Of a stretch of DNA of 64,000 bases, positions 26,852-35,455 are shown piece by piece. Origin of the DNA: an uncultured Eubacteriales bacterium (GTDB lineage Bacteria; Bacillota; Clostridia; Christensenellales; Borkfalkiaceae); NCBI GenBank assembly GCA_905209085.1, contig CAJLRM010000005.1:124001-188000 (forward strand). The letters run 5' to 3'. The notes under the pieces were generated by a model that was not told the DNA's origin, ran no database searches, and saw only the letters and a list, made by a program, of their open reading frames with translations. Position numbers and translations under genes: made by a program. How positions within the stretch are numbered: position 1 is the first letter of the stretch; every line of letters starts with the position of its first letter.

Positions 26852-27299
26852 CACGTTTCTTTCCCCCTTTTTTGAAAGAGAAGTTTTTTGTCCCCTCTTG
26901 TGCAAAAATTTTATGCCGATCGGGAAAGCATTTATGCGAAAGGGAGGTTTTTTATTCCCGGATGCCGGCAAACTTTTATTTTATTAAAACCGCTTGCGCC
27001 CAAAGGAATTTTTGTCCTCTTACTCCGCACACACAATCTTTTTCCCCATTAAATTTCTTCATCGCGATCGGACGTTTCGCGGAGGGCGCTTATCCGTCAA
27101 CGGCTCCCGCCTTCCGCAGAGAATTATCATTTCTATGTGTTTCTATCCGCCGAAAATTTTTATTGACTCCCCGGATGCTGCGCGTCGTAATATCGTTTTC
27201 CTCTTTTTCCTCCTCTCTCCTTTTCCGTCGCCTCTTCTCAGAGGTTTTTAGCGCGGCAAGAATTTTTAAATCCTTGTCCCGAAGTCTTATGCTCTTTTG
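26852..27299. other. Pyrimidine-rich intergenic stretch, no gene recognised
   Basis: No convincing coding frame is present; the stretch is rich in T and C. A possible promoter is TTGACT (27163-27168) with TAATAT (27188-27193) at 19 bp, which would give a transcript of about 130 bases ending at the terminator at 27300-27327. That would fit a small RNA, but this is only a suggestion from signals. Confidence 0.35.
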
Positions 27300-27327
27300 C
27301 TTCCCGATATAACGGGAAGCTTTTTTA
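27300..27327 (+). terminator. Orphan intrinsic terminator
   Basis: GCTTCCCG and CGGGAAGC form a perfect 8-bp stem with an ATATAA loop, followed by TTTTTT on the plus strand. It lies 450 bp beyond the rpsT terminator, and no upstream gene is assigned to it. Confidence 0.85.
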
Positions 27328-27506
27328 TACCCCTCGCGCCCTTTCCCCGCTAGCCGGCGCTTGCGGAGTGTTTCTTTGCCCTCGCCGACGAGTCCTCCTA
27401 CGACGATTTATCAATCCCGCAAGGAACGAATTTTTTACTTTGACGTCGCCTTTTCGAGCCGCCGAAAAATTTTTATGAAAATATTGTAAAAACGGCTTCC
27501 AAACGA

Positions 27507-27535
27507 TTGACAAATCTTTCTCTATACAATATAAT
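27507..27535 (+). promoter_or_regulatory. Consensus promoter of the polyamine operon
   Basis: Perfect TTGACA (27507-27512) and TATAAT (27530-27535) with a 17-bp spacer. Transcription would begin near 27542, leaving a leader of about 130 bases before the regulator gene. Confidence 0.92.
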
Positions 27536-27551
27536 TATCCGCGGTACGTGA

Positions 27552-27639
27552 GTTTATTTTAACTAAACTTTTCGTTTATTATTAACAAACACGGAAAAAG
27601 GCTTGTTTTAACAAAGAAAAAAGTTTACTTTTACAAAAC
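27552..27639 (+). promoter_or_regulatory. Repeated GTTT-N9-AAAC operator-like sites
   Basis: Three exact GTTT-N9-AAAC inverted repeats lie at 27552-27568, 27574-27590 and 27623-27639, and a related TTGTTTTAACAA element at 27604-27615. The first two begin 22 bp apart, about two helical turns. They sit just downstream of a consensus promoter and upstream of an XRE-type regulator, so autoregulatory binding sites are the simplest reading. Confidence 0.6.
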
Positions 27640-27672
27640 CCGACTGCCGAAAACACGCGAGGAGGCGCTCCT

Positions 27673-28206
27673 ATGGACCTGGGTAAAAAAATCAAACAGA
27701 TGCGCAACCAAAAGGGATTGACGCAGGAAGAACTAGCCGACCGCTGCGAGCTGACAAAGGGATATATCTCTCAGCTCGAAAATAACTTAAACAGTCCCTC
27801 TATTGCGACCCTCACCGACATTCTTTCCGCTCTGGGAAGCAATCTTTCGGAATTTTTCCGCGAAGAGGCGGACGAAAAAGTGGTGTTTACGAAAGACGAA
27901 TTTTTCGAGAAAGATTCGGAGGGCGTGCTCTGGAAATGGCTGATTCCCAACGCGCAAAAAAATATGTTGGAACCTGTCCTCGTAGAGCTTGCGGAAGGCG
28001 CTTCCGCGTCGGAAGACATCCCCCACGAAGGCGAGGAATTCGGCTATGTCCTGGAAGGCAGGATCGCCGTCGTTCTCGGCAGCAAACATTATATATGTAA
28101 AAAAGGCGAGGCGTTCTATTATTCCGCGAGCAAGCCGCACAGCATTCTCAATAAAAGCAAGAGCCGCGCGAGATTCCTCTGGATCTCCACGCCTCCGAAC
28201 TTTTGA
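27673..28206 (+). CDS. XRE-family regulator with C-terminal cupin (polyamine operon)
   Basis: A 177-residue transcription factor. The N-terminal helix-turn-helix (about residues 6-60) reads IKQMRNQKGLTQEELADRCE and GYISQLENNLNSPSIATL. The C-terminal half (about 100-177) is a cupin beta-barrel with EEFGYVLEGRIAVVLG and KKGEAFYYSASKPHSILN. Regulators of this HTH-cupin type (PuuR-like) commonly control polyamine transport, and potABCD follows in the same direction. The ligand is probably a polyamine but is not shown. GAGGAGG precedes the ATG and can form a small GGAG/CTCC stem with the bases before the start. Confidence 0.9.
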   Translation: MDLGKKIKQMRNQKGLTQEELADRCELTKGYISQLENNLNSPSIATLTDILSALGSNLSEFFREEADEKVVFTKDEFFEKDSEGVLWKWLIPNAQKNMLEPVLVELAEGASASEDIPHEGEEFGYVLEGRIAVVLGSKHYICKKGEAFYYSASKPHSILNKSKSRARFLWISTPPNF

Positions 28207-28249
28207 TTTTTGTACCCGCCCCTTTGCGAGCGACATAACGGGAAAAGCC

Positions 28250-28492
28250 ATGCAAAATCCTTTGATCGAAAACCTGGAAAAATTGCATACGACGGAATTG
28301 GGAAATAGGCGGATTCAGAAAAATCTGTCTTTGACTACGGACAAGGCCGTCGATTGGTGCAAAGACAAAATAAATTCGCCCGAGGCATCCGTGTCGAGAA
28401 CGGGCAAAAATTGGTACGTCGAAGCGGACGGCTGCGTCATCACCATCAACGCTTACAGCTATACGATCATCACAGCGCACAAAAAAAAGTAA
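28250..28492 (+). CDS. Small protein, DUF3781-like
   Basis: An 80-residue soluble protein of unknown function, 43 bp after the regulator and 96 bp before potA. The pattern IENLEKLHTTELG, RIQKNL, WCKDKI, GKNWYVEADGCVITINA and YTIITAHKK resembles, from memory, the DUF3781 family of short Firmicute proteins. It has no signal peptide or membrane segment. The ribosome site (GGGAAAA) is weak. Its place inside the operon suggests a link to polyamine uptake or its regulation, but no function should be assigned. Confidence 0.65.
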   Translation: MQNPLIENLEKLHTTELGNRRIQKNLSLTTDKAVDWCKDKINSPEASVSRTGKNWYVEADGCVITINAYSYTIITAHKKK

Positions 28493-28550
28493 AAAATAAT
28501 TTTGCGCCGCCGAGATCACAGAGGCGTAAAATTCAGATATTATCAAGAAG

Positions 28551-28580
28551 GAAACGAGCGCGGCGAGCGCCGTTTCGGGA
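28551..28580 (+). promoter_or_regulatory. Hairpin abutting the potA ribosome site
   Basis: GAAACG-a-GCGC (28551-28561) pairs with GCGC-CGTTTC (28567-28576) around a GGCGA loop, and the GGGAG ribosome site of potA begins right after the stem. It could affect potA translation or mark an mRNA-processing point in the operon. No T-run follows, so it is not a terminator. Confidence 0.5.
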
Positions 28581-28588
28581 GAACCACT

Positions 28589-30103
28589 ATGGAAAAAAAT
28601 GCGGCAAACATCATCGAACTCGTAAACGTTTCCAAAGAATTCGACGGCGTCAGTGTCATCGACAATATGAACCTTTACGTACGCAAAGGCGAATTCGTCA
28701 CTTTTTTAGGGCCTTCGGGCTGCGGCAAAACCACCACGCTGCGCATGATCGCGGGGTTCGAGATGCCGACGGAGGGAAAAATACTCCTCAACGGCAAGGA
28801 TATCAGCAATCTCCCCCCCAACCGCCGCCCCGTCAATACGGTCTTTCAAAAATACGCCCTGTTTCCTCATCTCAACGTATTTGACAACGTGGCCTTCGGA
28901 CTGAAACTCAAAGAGATAGAAACTCCCTATGTGGATAAAAAGGGCAGGCAGAAAATAAAGCGCACCAAGCTCTCCAAGGCGGAAATTCAGGAAAAAGTGA
29001 AAAACGCGCTGGAAGTGGTCGATCTGGAAGGCTTTGAAAAGCGGAGTATTTCCACCCTTTCGGGAGGGCAGCAGCAGCGTATCGCCATCGCCCGCGCCAT
29101 TGTCAACGAGCCGGAAATTCTCCTCCTCGACGAGCCGCTCGGCGCGCTCGATCTCAAAATGAGAAAAGAGATGCAGCTGGAACTCAAAGCCATGCATCAG
29201 CGCCTGGGGATCACGTTTATCTACGTCACCCACGATCAGGAAGAAGCTCTCACCATGTCGGATACCATCGTGGTCATGGCGGACGGATACATTCAGCAGA
29301 TCGGCACGCCCGAAATGATTTACAACGAACCGAAAAATACTTTTGTCGCCGATTTCATCGGAGAAAGCAATATCTTTTCGGGAACGATGCCAAAAGATTA
29401 TCTCGTCCGCTTCTGCGGAAAATCTTTCGTCTGCGAGGACGGCGGTTTTGAAAAAGACGAGCCCGTCGACGTCGTCGTGCGTCCCGAGGACGTGAGGATC
29501 GTCCCCGTGGAACAGGGCGTTTTAAAGGGAAAAGTCACCTCCGTCATCTTCAAGGGCATCCACTATCAAATACTCGTCCAATGCGGCAGAAACGAGATAG
29601 AGATTCAGAGCACTTCCGCCCCGAAAACGGGCGAAACGATCGGTCTTGCAATCGATCCCGACGGCATCCATGTCATGAAAAAACTCTTCCGCGTCAATAA
29701 ATTCGCGGGAATTATCAATAAGAAAAACAACGTGGAATTCGGCGACGGCGAATTTGAATGCGACGTCACACAGCTGTATCCGGGAAGTCATTTGGACGAG
29801 GAAGGCTATCTCATCACCGCCAAGGGAGAAAAAATCGACCTGACGGACGCGGAAGTCAACGTCGAAGTGGGACTTCACGACATCACCATGAGCGACAATC
29901 CCGACGAAGGCGGCGCGCAGGGGCACATCATCTCCCTCATCTACAAGAGCGAGTATTACCGCTATATCGTCAGGACGGAGAACGAGGAAGATTACGTGCT
30001 CGCCTGCGAAGACCTGTGGAACGAAAACGACTTCGTCAGCCTGATCATTCCCAAGGATAAAATTAAGCTCACGCTGAAAAATCCGGAGGAGGGCAAAAAA
30101 TGA
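28589..30103 (+). CDS. potA: Spermidine/putrescine ABC transporter ATPase PotA
   Basis: PotA energises polyamine import through PotBC. The ATPase domain has Walker A GPSGCGKTT (residues 41-49), signature LSGGQQQR (about 152-159), Walker B ILLLDEP and the switch histidine in YVTHDQEEA. PotA proteins usually have 350-380 residues, but this one has 504: after a TOBE domain (DVVVRPEDVRIV onward) a second, related beta-rich segment follows (about 395-500). The ATG at 28589 has GGGAG 7 bases upstream. The stop overlaps the potB start by four bases. Confidence 0.95.
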   Translation: MEKNAANIIELVNVSKEFDGVSVIDNMNLYVRKGEFVTFLGPSGCGKTTTLRMIAGFEMPTEGKILLNGKDISNLPPNRRPVNTVFQKYALFPHLNVFDNVAFGLKLKEIETPYVDKKGRQKIKRTKLSKAEIQEKVKNALEVVDLEGFEKRSISTLSGGQQQRIAIARAIVNEPEILLLDEPLGALDLKMRKEMQLELKAMHQRLGITFIYVTHDQEEALTMSDTIVVMADGYIQQIGTPEMIYNEPKNTFVADFIGESNIFSGTMPKDYLVRFCGKSFVCEDGGFEKDEPVDVVVRPEDVRIVPVEQGVLKGKVTSVIFKGIHYQILVQCGRNEIEIQSTSAPKTGETIGLAIDPDGIHVMKKLFRVNKFAGIINKKNNVEFGDGEFECDVTQLYPGSHLDEEGYLITAKGEKIDLTDAEVNVEVGLHDITMSDNPDEGGAQGHIISLIYKSEYYRYIVRTENEEDYVLACEDLWNENDFVSLIIPKDKIKLTLKNPEEGKK

Positions 30104-30945
30104 CGAATACGAAACCGCATTTTTCCCGAAAACTGCTCGCGATTCCCTACGGACTTTTTCTCGCGCTGTTCGTAGTCGTTCCCCTCCTGATTATCATCTA
30201 TTATGCGTTCACGAACGGAAAGGGAGAGTTTACGTTAGAGAACTTCCGCGAATTTTTCAGCGGCGACGGAAACGGCATTGCGGGATTTTTCCGTTCCAGC
30301 ACCGCCAAGACCATCGGACGCAGTCTGCTCATCTCTACCGTCAGCACCCTCGTCTGTCTTTTTATCGCCTATCCCGTCGCCTATATCATCGCCAACTGCA
30401 ATCTGAAAAATAAGTCCGTACTGCTTCTTTTGTTTGTCGTTCCCATGTGGGTAAATTTCGTTCTTCGCATCAATGCGCTTAAAGAACTTTTCATCTGGAT
30501 CGGCATTTACAACAAGGCGGAATGGGATATTTTCAATACCATCGTCGGCATGGTCTACGATTTCCTGCCCTTTATGATCCTGCCCATTTACACGACCATT
30601 ATCAAGATCGACAAGAGCTATCTGGAAGCCGCGCGGGACCTCGGCGCCTCGTCGGGGAAAGCGTTTCTTAAAATTACGCTGCCTTTGTCAAAAGCGGGAA
30701 TCGCAAGCGGCGTTTCCATGGTATTCCTTCCGTCCATGACAAATTACGTCGTTTCCAATTGGCTGACGAACAACAGCGTCACCATTATCGGTTCTTTTAT
30801 CGAAAGAGCGTTTAATTCTTCCTTATGGGGCAACGGCTCCGTCACCGCTTTGCTTCTGCTCCTTCTGATGTTTCTCTTCACGTGGCTGACGGGCGGTTTT
30901 CGTTCGGATGAACAGACGGAAACGAGAGGTACTTCGTTATGGTAA
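30100..30945 (+). CDS. potB: Polyamine ABC transporter permease PotB
   Basis: A 281-residue inner-membrane subunit with six predicted transmembrane helices. The EAA loop contacting PotA reads EAARDLGASSGKAFLKITLP. GGAGGAGGG precedes the ATG, which overlaps the potA stop (ATGA). It forms the channel with PotC; the first-permease position and the larger first periplasmic loop (NFREFFSG) fit PotB. Confidence 0.94.
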   Translation: MTNTKPHFSRKLLAIPYGLFLALFVVVPLLIIIYYAFTNGKGEFTLENFREFFSGDGNGIAGFFRSSTAKTIGRSLLISTVSTLVCLFIAYPVAYIIANCNLKNKSVLLLLFVVPMWVNFVLRINALKELFIWIGIYNKAEWDIFNTIVGMVYDFLPFMILPIYTTIIKIDKSYLEAARDLGASSGKAFLKITLPLSKAGIASGVSMVFLPSMTNYVVSNWLTNNSVTIIGSFIERAFNSSLWGNGSVTALLLLLLMFLFTWLTGGFRSDEQTETRGTSLW

Positions 30946-31748
30946 AAGTAAGAACCTGCCTCAAATGGCTGTTTGTAGGACTCATTCTCTTCTTCATTTA
31001 TGCGCCTATTCTGTTGCTTACGATCAATAGTTTCAACCAAAGCAACACCATCAAGACCTGGACGGGATTCAGTTTGGAACACTACAAATATTTTTTCAGT
31101 TTCGACAACGAGCCTCTGCCCATCGTCTTGGAAACCCTGCTTCTCGCGGCAATCGTGGCAACATTGTCCACCCTTCTCGGCACCGTGGGCGCCATCGGTA
31201 TCTTCTATTCCAACAAACGCGCTTCTTCGGCGCTGAAAGGCATCAATCAGATCCCCGTCATCAATGCGGAGGTCGTTACGGCTATTTCGTTCGCCCTGCT
31301 CGTCGCTTTTTTGGAAATAGACAAATCCACCTTCATTCCCCTCGTATTGGGACAGATGGTGCTCTGTACGCCGTTCGTCGTCCTTTCCGTCATACCTAAA
31401 CTCAGACAGATGGACAACAATCTTTACGAGGCGGCGCTCGATCTCGGCGCAACGCCTACGCGGGCACTGTTTACGGTGATCGTGCCGCAGATACTGCCCG
31501 GCATCGTTTCGGGATTTCTTCTCGCCGTTACCCTTTCGCTCGACGATTATGTCATCGCCGCTTATACCAAGCCCGGAACATTTCAGACCATCAGCACGCA
31601 TATCTACGGACTGACGAAAGGCAAAAACGTGGCGGAGATCAAGGCTTCCTATTGGGCGTTTACCGCCGTTATTTTCGCAATCATCGTGATTGTTCTCATC
31701 ACGACGAATATCATTTCATACAAAAAAACAAGGAGTAAACAACAATGA
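30939..31748 (+). CDS. potC: Polyamine ABC transporter permease PotC
   Basis: The second permease, 269 residues with about six transmembrane helices and the EAA loop EAALDLGATPTRALFTVIVP. The N-terminal PILLLTINSFNQS and WTGFSLEHY segments are typical of PotC. Its ATG lies inside the last codons of potB, and its stop overlaps the potD start, so all four transport genes are translationally coupled. Confidence 0.94.
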   Translation: MVKVRTCLKWLFVGLILFFIYAPILLLTINSFNQSNTIKTWTGFSLEHYKYFFSFDNEPLPIVLETLLLAAIVATLSTLLGTVGAIGIFYSNKRASSALKGINQIPVINAEVVTAISFALLVAFLEIDKSTFIPLVLGQMVLCTPFVVLSVIPKLRQMDNNLYEAALDLGATPTRALFTVIVPQILPGIVSGFLLAVTLSLDDYVIAAYTKPGTFQTISTHIYGLTKGKNVAEIKASYWAFTAVIFAIIVIVLITTNIISYKKTRSKQQ

Positions 31749-33103
31749 AAAAAATCGTTTCCGCCGTTCTTGCGGCATCCATGATCAGCGCGTCTTTCGC
31801 CGCCTTGACCGCGTGCAGCAAAACGCCCGTTCTGCGCGTAGGAAGCTGGGCGGATTACATCGACGAAGGAGGCAAAAACAGCATCGATTCTTCCAACAAA
31901 TCTCTTTACGAGGATTTTGAGGATTGGTATCACGAGCAGACGGGCAAAAAAATAAAAGTGGAGTACATCCCTATCGACACCAATGAATTGATGTATTCCA
32001 GCGTGGGTAGAGGCGATAAATACGACCTGCTCTGCCCTTCCGAATACATGATCATGAAAATGGCGGCGGAAGGATTACTGCAAAAGTTTCCCGAAACCTT
32101 TTACGACACCGCTTTGGAAACGAATTATTACGTCAATAACGTTTCCCCGTATATAGAGAAAATTTTTAAAGAAGGGAAAACTTCGGACAATGCTTCCTGG
32201 TGGAATTATGCGGCGGGATATATGTGGGGTACGACGGGCTTCACATTTAATTATGATAAAGTAGATTCCGAAATCGTAAAATCCTGGACTGCGTATACCA
32301 ATAAAGGCGGCTTTTCTATTTCCGCCAAAGATAATGTGCGCGACGCCTATTTTGAAGGACTGGGTCTGTATTACGAAGCCGAACTCCTGGCTTTAAAGCA
32401 GCTTTTCGAAATGGGAACCATCACAGAAGAAGCCTATAAACAGGAGCTTGCGGAAATGATGAACGATACCTCCGTCGAAACCATGAACGCCGTCGAAAAT
32501 CTTTTAAAAAAGAATATGAATAAAAAAGCCAACAGGAATTTCTGGGGTTTTGAAACGGATACGGCAAAAGAAGAAGTAGCCGCGGGAAATATCGATATTT
32601 CTTATCAATGGAGCGGCGATGCGGTGACAATTATGGACGAAGCGGAGGATGAAGAAAAACCGATCGATGACCGCTACCGCTACGACTACTGTATTCCCGA
32701 TTCCGCCTCCAATCTTTGGTTTGACGGCTGGGTATTGATGAAAGATGCGGAAGAAGTAGAAGCGGCGACAATGTTCGTCAATTTCCTTTCTATGCCCGAA
32801 AACGTCATTCGGAATATGTATTATATCGGTTATACGAGCTGTATCGCGGGCGAGGAAGTCTTTGACTACGTACAAGACACTTACGGCGCAGAAAAGGACG
32901 CTGCGGACACCGCGGAATATGATTTGAGCTATTTCTTCGGCGACGGCTATAAGCTCACTGCGGATAAAGAACAGCTCACCCGCCAGCTTTTCGCGCAATA
33001 CCCCGACGAAGAAACTCTGAAACGCTGCGTCGTCATGCAGTATTTTGACAACGACGCCAATACCCGCGCCTATAAAATGTATAACAACGTGACGGCAAGC
33101 TGA
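31745..33103 (+). CDS. potD: Polyamine-binding lipoprotein PotD
   Basis: The extracellular substrate receptor of the PotABC importer. The signal peptide ends in the lipobox LTAC, so the mature protein is lipid-anchored at Cys24. The fold is a type-2 periplasmic binding protein; LRVGSWADYID opens the first lobe, and YDLLCPSEYMI and WWNYAAGYMWGTTGF are typical. At 452 residues it is longer than E. coli PotD (about 350), as seen in some Gram-positive members. It ends the operon, with a large hairpin 28 bp after the stop. Spermidine versus putrescine preference cannot be read from sequence here. Confidence 0.92.
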   Translation: MKKIVSAVLAASMISASFAALTACSKTPVLRVGSWADYIDEGGKNSIDSSNKSLYEDFEDWYHEQTGKKIKVEYIPIDTNELMYSSVGRGDKYDLLCPSEYMIMKMAAEGLLQKFPETFYDTALETNYYVNNVSPYIEKIFKEGKTSDNASWWNYAAGYMWGTTGFTFNYDKVDSEIVKSWTAYTNKGGFSISAKDNVRDAYFEGLGLYYEAELLALKQLFEMGTITEEAYKQELAEMMNDTSVETMNAVENLLKKNMNKKANRNFWGFETDTAKEEVAAGNIDISYQWSGDAVTIMDEAEDEEKPIDDRYRYDYCIPDSASNLWFDGWVLMKDAEEVEAATMFVNFLSMPENVIRNMYYIGYTSCIAGEEVFDYVQDTYGAEKDAADTAEYDLSYFFGDGYKLTADKEQLTRQLFAQYPDEETLKRCVVMQYFDNDANTRAYKMYNNVTAS

Positions 33104-33131
33104 GTTTAAAAAAGCATAGACAACAACCATA

Positions 33132-33163
33132 GAATCCCCCCGCGTTTTCACGCGGGGGGATTC
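33132..33163 (+). terminator. Very stable hairpin ending the pot operon
   Basis: GAATCCCCCCGCG (33132-33144) and CGCGGGGGGATTC (33151-33163) form a 13-bp perfect stem with a TTTTCA loop. The following bases (ATATAC) hold no T-run, so it may act as a 3' stabiliser or a weak terminator in both directions. Confidence 0.7.
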
Positions 33164-33445
33164 ATATACAGGCGAAGTCTTTTGCTGCCAGCCGCCTCTA
33201 CGTAAAAATTAAGGTCTGCCATTTGCATATTACGCCTAAAACACACTCTCGGATACTTCTATCTGAGGCTCCCTCCGTTCCCCCTTTCTCAATTCAATAT
33301 ATCACTCATTTTTCAACATCTTTTCCTTTTGATTTTTTATTTTGGGTTATCGCATCTCATTTTTATATGAAACGGAGTTCTGCCATGCGAAAATATTATA
33401 GAGGCAGCCTTCTTTCCCCCGACCATCGCGAGGTTTCCCTATACA

Positions 33446-33481
33446 AAAAAGTCCCCTTGCAACAGTGGCAAAAGACTTTTT
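33446..33481. terminator. Possible bidirectional terminator
   Basis: AAAAAGTC (33446-33453) pairs with GACTTTTT (33474-33481), with an inner TTGC/GCAA stem. A/T runs on both flanks would allow termination from either side. No gene lies between it and the pot hairpin. Confidence 0.55.
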
Positions 33482-34082
33482 ATTCTTAAAAAAATAATAC
33501 CCGCAAAGCAGGTGAGAGAAAAGAAGCGAAAACGTTATCAATGAAAATGTAATATGGGCGCGGAATAGACAATTCAAAGCCTATAAAAATTTAATCCCCG
33601 CCCTTATTGCTTCGTTATAACGGGCGAGTATATAGAAACAAATTTTTCCGCCTCCTTTCAATTAAGCGCTCCCCGATTTCCCCCTGCCCGAAGAACACTT
33701 CTCATTCTCTTAAAGGACTTGTGAAACTACGCGCTTAATATACCCTGCGTTTGAAACTTATTTATTCTATCAATCAAGAATAGGCAGCTTTTGCGCTAAA
33801 AAATAGATTTTAATTTTTTAAGACTCTCCAATCCGCGCCGGGCAATATACATTATACGCTACGCCCTTTTAAAGCAACGGATTGTGCATAAATTAAATTT
33901 AATGATTTTTATAAATAAACGATATAATATTTTGTCCTCAAAGCACCGACTTATTCTCATTTGCTCCTATGAATTCGTACCACTCTTACTAAATTCAAAA
34001 GCCCTCTTTCTTCTGCTTACATAGCGGGCAACAACAACACAAAAATCGATATTTCCTTTTTTTAATAAAGGTCTTTATATAC
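33482..34082. other. AT-rich intergenic stretch without a gene
   Basis: Six hundred bases with clearly higher A+T than the flanking genes, and no coding frame with a ribosome site. I see no insertion-sequence ends, tRNA or recognised RNA. Confidence 0.5.
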
Positions 34083-34180
34083 TATGTTAGACATAAAATA
34101 GCATTGGATTAAACGCGCAAGTCCTTATTGCAAAAGGGTTTCCACCTATTATGTCAGACATATATATTATGTCTGACATA
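34083..34180. repeat. Palindrome cluster downstream of the AEC transporter (3 copies)
   Basis: Copies of a 13-bp palindrome close to TATGTC-T-GACATA lie at 34083-34095 (TATGTTAGACATA), 34150-34162 (TATGTCAGACATA) and 34168-34180 (TATGTCTGACATA). The last extends to a 19-bp palindrome, 34165-34183. The last two begin 18 bp apart. The cluster starts about 30 bp beyond the transporter stop codon, and the same motif recurs upstream of the gene. Confidence 0.8.
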
Positions 34181-34213
34181 ATAGCAATTTACTTTCTATC
34201 CGCCTTTCCGCTA

Positions 34214-35131
34214 TCAAAGGATTAAGAGCATAACGGGCATTGTGACGATACACAGCATAGTACCCAGCAAAAGCATATTGGCGGCTTCCTCCTGCCCTTC
34301 GCCTAAAAGTTCCGCAAAATTGAGTACCACGCTCGCCACAGGACAACACGCCATAATAAACATCGCCTGTCTGATATACGCATCCCAGGGAAGAAGATAG
34401 GCAACGCCGAGAGCCAAAAGCGGAAAAATCATTTGTTTAACAAGAATAATTATGTATTGCAGCTTTCCCGCAAAAATTTTCTTGAAATTCATGCTTCCCA
34501 ATCGTATCCCCATGATGATCATACAAAGCGGCGTGGTCATTTTTCCGACAATGGAAACAGCGCCGTAAAGCTGTCCCGGAAGCTTTATATTGAGCATGAA
34601 CAGAGGCAGAGCCACAGCCATGATGATAACGGCGGGATTAAAGAGAATTTTTTTAACGGAAATATATTTCCTGTCATGGGTAATAACGGCGGATGCCACC
34701 GTCCATCCCAATAGACTCATGGAAACAAAATACATATTAGAAAATACCACGGCGTTTGTCCCCGGCAAAAGAGCCTCTAAAATGGGAACTCCAAAGAACG
34801 CACAATTGCCGAATGTGCTGGCGACGGTATATATGCGATATTTGACATCCTGTTGTTTTTTGCGAAAAAGTAAATAGAAAGTCCCCATCATCGCCAACTG
34901 TACTAAGGTGATCGCCAAAAGAAACCACAGCATATCTTTAAACAGCGGCCAGGAAAAATCGACGCAGTCGAAAGTGTACAGAGTAAGGCAAGGTTGGCAC
35001 ACGTACATCAAGACCTTGGAAAAAGCGGGCAGCGAACTCGTCGTTACGGCTTTTGTCTTGGATAAGAGGAATCCCGGAATTGCATATAAAAGCAAAATTC
35101 CCACCGATGTCACAGTCAATAGAAAATCCAT
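34214..35131 (-). CDS. AEC-family (auxin efflux carrier-like) transporter
   Basis: A 305-residue membrane protein with about ten hydrophobic helices in two repeats, matching the AEC/Mem_trans family. Family features include YAIPGFLLSKTKAV in the first helix region, a STFGNCAFFGVPILEALLP segment in the first half and CCPVASVVLNFAELLG in the second. Bacterial members are known or suspected to move malate, malonate or other organic acids; the substrate here is unknown. It has its own consensus-like promoter at 35244-35272 and stands alone in an AT-rich region. Palindromic repeats flank it on both sides. Confidence 0.88.
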   Translation of the reverse strand: MDFLLTVTSVGILLLYAIPGFLLSKTKAVTTSSLPAFSKVLMYVCQPCLTLYTFDCVDFSWPLFKDMLWFLLAITLVQLAMMGTFYLLFRKKQQDVKYRIYTVASTFGNCAFFGVPILEALLPGTNAVVFSNMYFVSMSLLGWTVASAVITHDRKYISVKKILFNPAVIIMAVALPLFMLNIKLPGQLYGAVSIVGKMTTPLCMIIMGIRLGSMNFKKIFAGKLQYIIILVKQMIFPLLALGVAYLLPWDAYIRQAMFIMACCPVASVVLNFAELLGEGQEEAANMLLLGTMLCIVTMPVMLLIL

Positions 35132-35243
35132 TTTATTTTATCCCTTAAAGAGTTTTTCCCCTCTTTTCAGTTTTTCTTTCGTCACGCACTCGTTTTCTCG
35201 ATTTTTTTATCGTCAGTTTACTTTAAAAATGTACAACTTCTAT

Positions 35244-35272
35244 ATTTTATTACAATTCAGGCTCTTTGTCAA
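35244..35272 (-). promoter_or_regulatory. Promoter of the AEC transporter
   Basis: On the minus strand TTGACA (35267-35272) and TAAAAT (35244-35249) are spaced 17 bp. A second TTGACAAAG copy lies about 20 bp further upstream (near 35283-35291). Transcription would begin near 35237, about 105 bases before the ATG. Confidence 0.85.
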
Positions 35273-35455
35273 GATTTTTCCCTTTGTCAACTTGTAAAAA
35301 TTGAGAAGAGAAATAGGGAATCGCATAAACACTTCTGCGGACGTTTAAAATCTCGGCATTTTTAAGTCCTATTGTCGTCCACATTCCTGTATTTACTTAT
35401 AGAGTATCCCGCTTTAAAAATTTACCTTTCCCGTTTTCTCTCGCTCGTCCATAAT

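Noticed and set aside
26815..27312. 165-codon plus-strand frame after rpsT
   Set aside because: It starts inside the rpsT terminator, is Phe/Ser/Arg-rich from a pyrimidine-rich sequence, and ends in another terminator.
33223..33577. Short frames of 76 and 88 codons on both strands
   Set aside because: No ribosome sites, no protein-like composition, and both overlap a terminator-like hairpin.
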